Of a stretch of DNA of 15,495 nt, positions 1 to 5,856 are shown in pieces. The notes under the pieces were generated by a model. That model had not been told where the DNA came from, did not search any database, and saw only the letters and a list, made by a program, of their open reading frames with translations. Within the stretch, counting starts at the first letter, position 1. Every line of letters starts with the position of its first letter. Source of the stretch: SIG622 sp045596605 (lineage in GTDB: Bacteria > Bacillota > Clostridia > Oscillospirales > CAG-382); contig JAZOCR010000004.1 in the NCBI GenBank assembly GCA_045596605.1, positions 1-15,495 on the forward strand. Reading direction: 5' to 3'. A program made the position numbers and the translations under genes.

Positions 1-41
1 ATTATAAGTGGATAGCTTTTACGAAAGCCCGAATGGCGCAC
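1..41 (-). CDS. 5' end of an unidentified gene, cut by the window edge
   Basis: Only about 13 codons are visible. A GTG start is chosen because an AAAGGAGGG Shine-Dalgarno lies 7 nt upstream on the minus strand (around 48-57), and the frame stays open to the window edge. The visible residues read MRHSGFRKSYPLI. It follows the acidic membrane protein by 42 bases on the same strand, so the two are probably co-transcribed. The product cannot be named from so few residues. Confidence 0.5.
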   Translation of the reverse strand, partial: MRHSGFRKSYPLI

Positions 42-83
42 GGTAAATCCCTCCTTTAAAGTAGTTTTTGTATGTTTCGTATT

Positions 84-761
84 TTATTCGGCATCAGCAG
101 CTTCGGCGTCGCCAAGCTGTTCTTCTTCTGAAATATCAGAGTTATCCTCGTCATTTATAGCTTCGGTATCCTGAGCACTCTCAGCGTCCGGAGCTTTTTC
201 TTCTTCCTCTGCCTCTTCTTGCTTCGGGTAAATAGTTTCCACGTTATCTACCACTGCTCCCTTAATTTCCGTTTCGTTGTCAAACATACCCGGAATGCCA
301 TCTATAAAGTTTTCCATATAGGGTGCGAAAAATACAAAGACTATTGCCGCAAGTACAAGAAGCACAAGGCATATAATTACGGAAACAAGGTTTGTTCCGT
401 TGTTTTTGTAGCGTCTTAATGCGTCCTCCTGCTTTTCCGGAATAAGATAGTATTTCTGCGCTTTGACCTTTCCCTTTTCATAAAGGGAAACTACTCCTGC
501 CTCCTCCGCTTCTGCGTCGTAATAGGTGGCAATAAAGCGGCGAAGCACTGAATTTTTTGAAAGAAGTGTGTAAAGTATGCGTGCAAGAATACCGCTATAG
601 CCAAGCTCTGAAAGCGAAAGTGCACTTTCCTTGGAGCTTGCCTTTTTTTCTGAAAGAGTGTGGATAAGCTTACCCGGCACGCTTCTTATGAAATAGGAAT
701 ATATCACGGCAGCACAAACGCCGCATATCGCAACAATTATTATTGCCGTTGTTGTTATCAT
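84..761 (-). CDS. Predicted two-segment membrane protein with acidic C-terminal tail, function unknown
   Basis: The protein has 225 residues. A hydrophobic N-terminal segment (about 3-24) looks like a signal anchor. A basic/amphipathic region (about 25-120) follows, then a second membrane segment (about 125-147) and a low-complexity tail very rich in Glu, Asp and Ala (about 181-225). I start it at the ATG at 761, because a GAAAGGCGG Shine-Dalgarno precedes it. An in-frame ATG at 800 would add 13 residues, but these are encoded by an intergenic repeat hairpin and are unlikely to be real. It lies downstream of parB on the same strand, separated by 361 bases of repeats. I do not recognise the family. 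The hydrophobic-loop-hydrophobic plan with an acidic end could suit a membrane anchor or scaffold, but that is inference. Confidence 0.75.
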   Translation of the reverse strand: MITTTAIIIVAICGVCAAVIYSYFIRSVPGKLIHTLSEKKASSKESALSLSELGYSGILARILYTLLSKNSVLRRFIATYYDAEAEEAGVVSLYEKGKVKAQKYYLIPEKQEDALRRYKNNGTNLVSVIICLVLLVLAAIVFVFFAPYMENFIDGIPGMFDNETEIKGAVVDNVETIYPKQEEAEEEEKAPDAESAQDTEAINDEDNSDISEEEQLGDAEAADAE

Positions 762-782
762 ATAAGTACCGCCTTTCTTTTT

Positions 783-919
783 TGTGGGCTCTGCCCACAC
801 TCATTTCGGTGGCTACTCGCCCCCGAGCCCCTCGCTCGCTTTCTTGAAAGAAAGCTCGGCAAAGAATTTTATATTTGACACACTCCTCGATTTGCTCCGC
901 AAAGTCTGCGGAGTGTATC
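783..919 (-). repeat. Family 2 structured repeat, copy d, upstream of the acidic membrane protein
   Basis: Read on the minus strand, an outer 10-bp stem (919-910 with 886-877, one G-U pair) encloses an inner hairpin with a GGA loop (TTTGC/GCAAA core). An ATATAAAATTCTTTG spacer follows, then a hairpin GCTTTCTT/AAGAAAGC and a hairpin GTGGGC/GCCCAC close to the Shine-Dalgarno of the downstream gene. The same order of parts is found at 4622-4726, 4787-4902 and 7418-7517. It is placed in the sense direction of the gene it precedes. Confidence 0.75.
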
Positions 920-939
920 AGGGTTTGTAGTTTGTTTTA

Positions 940-1122
940 ATCAACAAGAAAAAATCTTAGAAATCTTTGCTATGGTTGTTGGTATAGGAAGAATTTTCTT
1001 CAGATAATTCTTCAGCGTAAGAAAAAGTCTTTAAAATTTTTGCTTTGTAACAAACGCCAGGAAGAATTTGCTGTAGCAAATTCTTCGAACATAAGAAAAA
1101 TTCTTCAGAAATTTTCGTTGTC
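940..1122 (-). repeat. Tandem palindromic hairpin modules directly after the parB stop codon
   Basis: The segment begins at the base after the parB stop with the same GACAACGAAAA start that follows walR (14165) and overlaps the walJ end (9548). It contains a 26-nt near-perfect palindrome, with arms 1061-1072 and 1075-1086 (12 bp, 2-nt centre), and a related imperfect copy at 988-1013. The same hairpin type, with different inner base pairs, occurs at 9659-9684 and 14267-14292. The first, A/T-rich hairpin could end parB transcription. No protein-coding content is supported. Confidence 0.7.
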
Positions 1123-2082
1123 TTAGTCTTCCGGGAAAATCCCATCACCGCAAAGGGACTTCAGAAGCTTTTCCAAGTCCTCGTTGCCGTAGTAGTGAAG
1201 CTCAAGCCTACCCTCGCCCTGCTTCTTTGCGCTTCTTACTATCTTGACCTTTCTTCCGAGAGTGGAAGATGCGTTGCTTTCTATTTTTGCAAGGTACGCC
1301 GCACCTGCTTTTTCTTCTTTTTTGTTATTTTTGCGTGTCTGTTCTTCCTTTTCCTCTGCCTCACGAAGCGTAAGCTTAACAAGGCGCTCGGTATCACGAA
1401 CGGAGAGGTCCTTCTGCGCAACTGTTTCTGCGCACTTATCAATAACGTCGCTCTTGCCGAGTCCCAGAAGTGCTCTTGCGTGACCGGGTGTAATTGAGCC
1501 GTCCTGGAGAAGTGCGAGAGTCTTTTTAGGAAGGCTAAGGAGTCTTAGCGCATTTGTAAGCGCAGGTCTTGAAATACCTACCAGTTGTGCCGCCTCTTCC
1601 TGTGTCAGGTCAAACTCTTTCATAAGACGGTTAAGGCCCACTGCCTGTTCAACGGGGTTAAGGTCCTCACGCTGAAGATTTTCCACAAGCATTATTGCCG
1701 CCGCTTCCTTTTCGGAAAAGCTCTTGACAATAACCGGAACATCTGTAAGTCCCGCCATTTTAGCGGCACGCCAGCGTCTTTCACCGGCAACTATTTTATA
1801 TTTGCCACGAAGTATTTTTGAAACTGCGCTTTCATCGCCGCTATCGTCTGTTTCCGGGCGTCTTACCACGATAGGCTGAAGTATACCGTGACGTGAAATT
1901 GAGTCTGCGAGTGCAGAAAGCGCCTCCGGGTCAAATATTTTTCTCGGCTGTGTTTTATCCGGCTCTATATCAGACAGACGAACTGTGCTTACGCTTTCGC
2001 CCTTTGTATCGTCTACCGCATTTATCATATTATCGTCGAAAAGTGCCTCAAGTCCTTTTCCAAGTCCGGTTCTTTTTGCCAT
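1123..2082 (-). CDS. parB: Chromosome-partitioning protein ParB/Spo0J
   Basis: The 319-residue protein has the full Spo0J plan. A conserved N-terminal start (KRTGLGKGLEALF) is followed by a ParB/CTPase domain (about 33-125) with the signature GERRWRA at 100-106. ENLQREDLNPVEQA follows at 134-147, then a helix-turn-helix (about 159-182), a charged linker and a C-terminal dimerisation region. Family members bind centromere-like parS sites, load by CTP-dependent clamp closure, spread along DNA and recruit SMC. There is an insertion of about 12 residues before the GERRWRA strand (about 77-91) compared with Bacillus Spo0J. The ATG at 2082 has an AAAGGA Shine-Dalgarno. No parA/soj gene is adjacent: an MBOAT gene lies upstream across repeat copy A. 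Close to the usual Spo0J length. Confidence 0.95.
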   Translation of the reverse strand: MAKRTGLGKGLEALFDDNMINAVDDTKGESVSTVRLSDIEPDKTQPRKIFDPEALSALADSISRHGILQPIVVRRPETDDSGDESAVSKILRGKYKIVAGERRWRAAKMAGLTDVPVIVKSFSEKEAAAIMLVENLQREDLNPVEQAVGLNRLMKEFDLTQEEAAQLVGISRPALTNALRLLSLPKKTLALLQDGSITPGHARALLGLGKSDVIDKCAETVAQKDLSVRDTERLVKLTLREAEEKEEQTRKNNKKEEKAGAAYLAKIESNASSTLGRKVKIVRSAKKQGEGRLELHYYGNEDLEKLLKSLCGDGIFPED

Positions 2083-2198
2083 GTCGGTTTTCCTTTCTCT
2101 TTTTGGTTTATACTTTTATTTTCTGTTGTTTTCTTTTATTTAATTGGTGATTTTGTGCGTAGCCATAGGTATAGACTTTGCCGCAACTTTGCAGGTAT

Positions 2199-2623
2199 GT
2201 TACTTTTTCTCTGCAGTGAGAAAAAGTAACCAAAAAGATGCGTTCAAAGGACAAGTCCTCTGAAAACTCCCTTTTGTCACGTAAAAACTTTGGTGGGAGT
2301 ACAACTTTTATTGTCGCAAGATGCTCTCGTAATCTTGGTGTTAAACCATACTATCAAGTACTAACTACAAAATTAATACCATACATAGATTACATAACTG
2401 CACATACTTTCAATGTATGTATGAGCAATAACGTAATCAATATAAAGATTTAAAATTGAACATAGTGCTTTATAGTATGGTTTAACGCCAAAGCAACGAA
2501 TGTTATTTCGTGTTCTAAAGTTTGAAATTTGCACCAAACTCGTAGCGGGATAAAAGGAGTTCTAAGAGGCTTGCCTCTTAGCGACTTCTTTTGGTTACTT
2601 TTCTTTTCGGAAAGAAAAGTAAC
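2199..2623. repeat. Family 1 composite palindromic repeat, copy A (full)
   Basis: Parts in order: a terminal hairpin of 13 bp (2199-2230), a GGACAAGTCC hairpin (2249-2258), inner inverted-repeat arms 2340-2354 and 2472-2486 (15/15 paired), a CTAAGAGGC/GCCTCTTAG hairpin (2562-2581) and a second terminal hairpin of 13 bp (2594-2623). The inner segment from arm to arm is 147 bp and has the same orientation as in copy E, opposite to D and F. The two terminal hairpins are swapped relative to the other copies: the left one matches the right one of E in reverse complement. It fills most of the gap between MBOAT and parB. A 71-codon open frame starts at 2238 but is not conserved. Confidence 0.85.
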
Positions 2624-2657
2624 ATTCGTATCCCGGAACTGATAACGAAGTTAGGAG

Positions 2658-2678
2658 TTCGTGGGCAGCGCCCACGAA
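2658..2678. repeat. GC-rich hairpin after the MBOAT gene
   Basis: A 9-bp perfect stem (2658-2666 with 2670-2678, loop AGC) lies 13 bases downstream of the MBOAT stop on the minus strand. No T-run follows in either direction, so it is not a good intrinsic terminator. It resembles the GTGGGC/GCCCAC hairpins at 785-799 and 4711-4725. Confidence 0.6.
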
Positions 2679-2691
2679 AAGAACACGCAAA

Positions 2692-4110
2692 TTAAAATCT
2701 GAAATACAGGAAGGGGTTAAAGCTGTTGCCTACGAGAAGCACGGTGGAAATTGCAAGCACAGCGACAATAAACAGAGTTCTTACTATCGTTACTGTGGCA
2801 ATGCCGCCTACCGAGTCAATCTCCAGAAGCTCCATTTTCTTTTCAATAAACTTGTAAATCGGTGTGCAGATAAGCACTGCAAGCACAAGCAGGAAGCAGT
2901 TATTCATAAGGTCGATTTTCAGCTCTGCCGACATAAGAGGTCTTGAGCCGAAGCCGAAAAGCGCCTTTGCAAACTGACCGATTTTTGTCATATCGGTAAA
3001 GTAGAACAGCACGAATCCGAAGTTTACGCAGAGAATAAGATAGATATGTGAAATTATAGAGGGTATTTTTCCCACTTTGGGAAGAATCAGCTTTTCAAGT
3101 GCAATGAAAAGTCCGTTATAAAGTCCCCAGAGTATAAAGTTCCAGCTTGCGCCGTGCCACATACCCGTAAGGAACCACACTATAAGAAGATTTAAGTAAA
3201 CGTGCCGTCTGTTGCCGCCAAGGGGGATGTAAACGTAGTCACGGAAGAAGGAGCCCAGCGTCATATGCCATCTGCGCCAGAATTCCGAGACGTTTTTTGA
3301 TATGTAGGGATAATTGAAGTTTTCCGGGAACGAGAAGCCGAAAATAGAGCCAAGACCTATTGCCATATCCGAGTAGCCGGAGAAGTCGAAATAAAGCTGC
3401 ATGGTGAACATTATCATTCCGAACCAGGCACCTGCCACAGGCAGTGCTTCAAGATTTCCGTCCATGTATTTTCCGCAGAGCTCACCCAGCGAATTTGCTA
3501 TAATAACTTTCTTTCCAAGACCGTAAATAAATCTTCTGACACCGTATGTGAAGCCCTCAAGGGTGGTTTTTCTTTCGTCAATTGCGCCCTCAACGTATTC
3601 GTAGCGAACGATAGGTCCTGCAACAAGCTGGAAATAAGACGTGAGATATAAAAGGTATCTGAAATAGTTCTTCTGTACCTTTACTTTTCCTCTGTATACA
3701 TCAATAACGTAGGTAAGCGTCTGGAATGTATAGAATGAAATACCTATCGGCAGGGCAATGTTAGGGTTTGGAATTTCCAGAAAATCCGGAAGAATAAGGT
3801 TTATATTTTCAACAATAAAGCCGAGATATTTGAAAGAGGCAAGAATTCCAATGTCGGTACAGACAGCGATAATCATAGAAGCCTTTGCCGCCGTCGTTCC
3901 CTGGTGGGATGCAATAAACCTTGCGTGAAGAAAATCAAGCAGTGCCGTGCCAAGCATTATGAACACGAAAACCGGCTCGCCCCAGGCGTAGAAAAACAGC
4001 GAGAAAATAAGCAGCACCGCATTTTTTGCACGCATATTCGGGATTGCAAAGTATAATATTAAATTAAGCGGTAAAAATACGTACAGAAAGAAAAGACTTG
4101 AAAAGACCAT
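2692..4110 (-). CDS. MBOAT-family membrane-bound O-acyltransferase (AlgI/DltB type)
   Basis: The 472-residue polytopic membrane protein shows the hallmarks of AlgI-like MBOAT enzymes: LPIGISFYTFQTLTYVIDVY in the first half, QLVAGPIVRY, MQLYFDFSGYSDMAIGLG, FWRRWHMTLGSFFRDYVYIP, and TGMWHGASWNFILWG with the conserved membrane-embedded His at about residue 319. Relatives move acyl groups, usually acetyl, onto extracytoplasmic polysaccharides or D-alanine toward teichoic acids. The acceptor here is not known, because no partner gene (DltA/C/D, AlgJ/X or an SGNH/DHHW esterase) is in the window. The ATG at 4110 is supported by a GGAGGT Shine-Dalgarno. A SigA-like promoter lies about 60-90 bases upstream. 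The closest resemblance is to the AlgI branch rather than DltB, mainly from length and motif spelling. Confidence 0.93.
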   Translation of the reverse strand: MVFSSLFFLYVFLPLNLILYFAIPNMRAKNAVLLIFSLFFYAWGEPVFVFIMLGTALLDFLHARFIASHQGTTAAKASMIIAVCTDIGILASFKYLGFIVENINLILPDFLEIPNPNIALPIGISFYTFQTLTYVIDVYRGKVKVQKNYFRYLLYLTSYFQLVAGPIVRYEYVEGAIDERKTTLEGFTYGVRRFIYGLGKKVIIANSLGELCGKYMDGNLEALPVAGAWFGMIMFTMQLYFDFSGYSDMAIGLGSIFGFSFPENFNYPYISKNVSEFWRRWHMTLGSFFRDYVYIPLGGNRRHVYLNLLIVWFLTGMWHGASWNFILWGLYNGLFIALEKLILPKVGKIPSIISHIYLILCVNFGFVLFYFTDMTKIGQFAKALFGFGSRPLMSAELKIDLMNNCFLLVLAVLICTPIYKFIEKKMELLEIDSVGGIATVTIVRTLFIVAVLAISTVLLVGNSFNPFLYFRF

Positions 4111-4170
4111 ATGACCTCCGGGGAGTAAAAAAATTATATGTAAATACAGTTATTCTATTATAACTGATAT

Positions 4171-4199
4171 ATTGTATCACTAATCTTTGTAAATGTAAA
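4171..4199 (-). promoter_or_regulatory. SigA-type promoter for the MBOAT gene
   Basis: On the minus strand a -35 TTTACA (4199-4194) and a -10 TACAAT (4176-4171) are separated by exactly 17 bp. Each differs from consensus at one base. The predicted start near 4164 leaves a 5' untranslated region of about 54 bases. Confidence 0.6.
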
Positions 4200-4280
4200 T
4201 AGGTATTAGATAAAAATAAGGTAAATTTTTTATTATTTTAAAGTGCGGTATGTTTTTTCTTTCCGGAAAGACGTAACGGA

Positions 4281-4404
4281 AGATTTCTGAAGTTAATTTC
4301 ATCAAATTTGGTGTTTTATAAAGGATAATACTTTTTCTTTGCAGAAAGAAAAAGTATTCAAAAAGAAGCTGTTCAGAGGACAAGTCCTCTGAAAACTCCC
4401 TTTT
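4281..4404. repeat. Family 1 repeat, copy B (left-end fragment)
   Basis: It carries the TGAAG..TTTCATCAA left flank, a 14-bp terminal hairpin (4327-4358) and the AGAGGACAAGTCCTCT hairpin (4375-4390). It then stops after CTCCCTTTT, where other copies continue into GTCACGTAA. The inner inverted repeat and right half are absent and replaced by unrelated sequence. Confidence 0.75.
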
Positions 4405-4621
4405 CCGCACCGGCTTTACATTAATGGGTTGCATTAGTTCCCGCATCAAACCGTGCAAGGCTTTGTAACCGTGGGAAAACCGATGGTTTTCCCACTCCCT
4501 TTCCTTCACAATTCCATCAAGTAGAAAGTGCAAGTTTATTCAACATCAAGATTACAAAACCTTACGCAATCTGAATAATTGTGTTTTCGAAAACAAAGAT
4601 GCCGATTCAAATTAACAATCC
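4405..4621. other. Non-coding chimeric segment with two strong inverted repeats
   Basis: This stretch replaces the missing right part of copy B. It has an 11-bp perfect stem with a GAT loop (4471-4481 with 4485-4495) and a 14-nt perfect palindrome TGTTTTCGAAAACA (4582-4595). Short open frames crossing it on either strand also run through repeat hairpins and have no Shine-Dalgarno, so I do not call a gene. Confidence 0.55.
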
Positions 4622-4726
4622 GATACGCTTCGCAAGGCGGCGAAGCCGTCGAGAAGCGTATCAAAATATAAAATTCTTTGATGCCCTTTCTGGTGGGAAA
4701 GGGCACGGGTGTGGGCAGAGCCCACA
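4622..4726 (+). repeat. Family 2 structured repeat, copy a
   Basis: The outer stem is 10 bp (4622-4631 with 4653-4662). Asymmetric loop bases GCAA (4632-4635) and GA (4651-4652) flank an inner 6-bp hairpin with a GAA loop (4636-4650). Then come a TATAAAATTCTTTG spacer, hairpin II (4683-4690 with 4697-4704) and hairpin III GTGGGC/GCCCAC (4711-4725). It lies in tandem with copy b, 60 bases downstream, both reading toward spoVAC. Confidence 0.8.
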
Positions 4727-4786
4727 AAAACGGAGCGAGCAGCCACCGAAAAAAAGGGGCAAGCATCCCGTATAAGCAACAAATCC

Positions 4787-4902
4787 GATAAACTCCGCAA
4801 GGAAGCAGAGCTTCCGAGGAGTTTATCAGAATATAAAGTTCTTTGCCAAGCTTTCTTTCAAGAAAGCGGGCGAGGGGTTTGGGGGCGAGCAGCCCCCATA
4901 TA
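4787..4902 (+). repeat. Family 2 structured repeat, copy b, with tail ending at the spoVAC Shine-Dalgarno
   Basis: The outer stem is 4787-4796 with 4818-4827. The inner 6-bp hairpin is 4801-4806 with 4810-4815 (loop AGA), with the same GCAA/GA internal loop. Hairpin II is 4850-4857 with 4860-4867. Hairpin III is GGGGGC/GCCCCC within 4870-4902. Bases 4870-4902 are identical over 33 nt to 14746-14778 upstream of walK. AAGGAGG at 4906-4912 follows immediately. Confidence 0.85.
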
Positions 4903-4916
4903 AATAAGGAGGAAAA

Positions 4917-5381
4917 ATGCAAAAGAGGAAATTTAGTGAGCAGGAAAAGCAGGCGTTCAGGAAATTTGCGGACAGCCACGCACCGAAATCAAGTCTTGTG
5001 ACGGACTGCCTATGGGCGTTTTTTGTTGGCGGAGCGATATGCGCCATAGGTCAGGGAGTACACGACATTTACGTAAAGCTTGGGGCGCAGGAGGAAACTG
5101 CGAAGATACTCATTCCCATAACGCTGGTGCTTGCTTCCTGCATTTTCACAGGCTTCGGACTTTACGAAAAGCTTGCTTCAAAGGCGGGTGCGGGAACTCT
5201 TGTGCCCATTACGGGCTTTGCCAACGCCGTCTGCTCCTGCGCAATAGACGCAAAACCGGAGGGCTTTGTTCTTGGCGTTGGAGCGAAGATTTTCACGATA
5301 GCGGGTCCGGTAATAGTTTACGGCACGCTGGCGTCGGTTATCTGGGGCATAATCTATTACCTTATAAATTACGTTTTCTGA
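4917..5381 (+). CDS. spoVAC: Stage V sporulation protein AC (SpoVAC)
   Basis: The 154-residue protein has four or so hydrophobic segments. The family hallmarks are visible: a short charged N-terminus, LWAFFVGGAICAIGQG (about 32-47), FTGFGLYEKLASKAGAGTLV then PITGFANAV (about 79-108), and a C-terminal GFVLGVGAKIFTIAGPVIVYG. In Bacillus, SpoVA proteins bring Ca-dipicolinate into the forespore, and SpoVAC has been reported to act as a mechanosensitive channel during germination. The ATG is fixed by AAGGAGG 4 nt upstream. The usual partners spoVAD and spoVAE/EB do not follow; a 125-residue protein of unknown type begins 10 bases later. No clear SigG promoter is visible, since the upstream 300 bases are repeat copies a and b. 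Confidence 0.93.
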   Translation: MQKRKFSEQEKQAFRKFADSHAPKSSLVTDCLWAFFVGGAICAIGQGVHDIYVKLGAQEETAKILIPITLVLASCIFTGFGLYEKLASKAGAGTLVPITGFANAVCSCAIDAKPEGFVLGVGAKIFTIAGPVIVYGTLASVIWGIIYYLINYVF

Positions 5382-5391
5382 GTGTAACAAA

Positions 5392-5769
5392 ATGAAAAAA
5401 GCAGTTAAAAACAGAGCGTCCGGTGCGGTAAGCTTCCTTATATCCTGCCTTGCGGCAATTTTTGCCTTTTCCGTTGCGATTATGATAGCGCAAAACATCG
5501 GGGAAATAACCGGCGGCGACACCCTTCTTGGCTACAGCCGTGACAGCGGAATACTCAATTTTTTCGGCGAGCCGATAGAGCTTCCCAAAAACGCCGTAAA
5601 TGCGCTGCTCGGCTTCCCGGCAGCTTCTGCAAGGTTTACTCTTGATTTCCTGCCGCAAACTCTGCGTGACCTGTTTTCAGGTACCGCAGCAATGCTGTGG
5701 GAAAGCTTTTGCACCCTTGGCGGTTTTCTCGTAGACGCTCTTGTGGAATTTTTGCGGCTCGGCTTTTAA
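5392..5769 (+). CDS. Small predicted membrane protein downstream of spoVAC, function unknown
   Basis: The protein has 125 residues. A basic N-terminus (MKKAVKNRAS) leads into a hydrophobic segment at about 11-33, which looks like a signal anchor. A polar loop follows, then a mostly hydrophobic or amphipathic second half (about 65-125) ending in Phe. The start ATG lies 10 bases after the spoVAC stop. There is no convincing Shine-Dalgarno, so translation may be coupled to spoVAC. It ends 18 bases before the next gene's promoter. I do not recognise the family; it is not SpoVAD or SpoVAE. Its position suggests a shared spore-stage transcript, which is inference only. Confidence 0.7.
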   Translation: MKKAVKNRASGAVSFLISCLAAIFAFSVAIMIAQNIGEITGGDTLLGYSRDSGILNFFGEPIELPKNAVNALLGFPAASARFTLDFLPQTLRDLFSGTAAMLWESFCTLGGFLVDALVEFLRLGF

Positions 5770-5787
5770 AATTATAATATCCGCTTC

Positions 5788-5816
5788 TTTACAAACTGGA
5801 TTTTGTGTGCTATAAT
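5788..5816 (+). promoter_or_regulatory. Strong SigA-type promoter
   Basis: A TTTACA -35 (5788-5793), a 17-bp spacer and a perfect TATAAT -10 (5811-5816) predict a start near 5823. That is 34 bases before the ATG at 5857 and rules out the longer open frame that would begin at 5803. Confidence 0.8.
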
Positions 5817-5856
5817 TAAAACAGTTTATTTCAGAGTACACAAAGGGGGCGGATTT

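Noticed and set aside
659..667. TGTGGATAA, a perfect DnaA-box reverse complement
   Set aside because: A single site inside a coding gene. With no cluster of boxes or AT-rich unwinding region it does not mark an origin, even though genes diverge near 4111-4916.
2238..2453. 71-codon frame in repeat copy A, with a similar 71-codon frame in copy D (from 9730 region)
   Set aside because: The start codon is absent in C, E and F, and an extra T in C and E shifts the frame. The similarity of the two products follows from the repeat DNA. No Shine-Dalgarno is seen.
2660..2676. Intrinsic terminator for the MBOAT gene
   Set aside because: The hairpin is strong but has no T-run on the minus strand, and similar hairpins occur just before start codons elsewhere in the window.
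4180..4533. 117-codon minus-strand frame upstream of the MBOAT gene
   Set aside because: It runs through repeat copy B hairpins and the MBOAT promoter, has no Shine-Dalgarno and resembles no protein family I know.
4536..4979. 147-codon minus-strand frame opposite spoVAC and the family 2 repeats
   Set aside because: It is coded by hairpin repeats and overlaps the start of spoVAC antisense; composition is that of repeat DNA.
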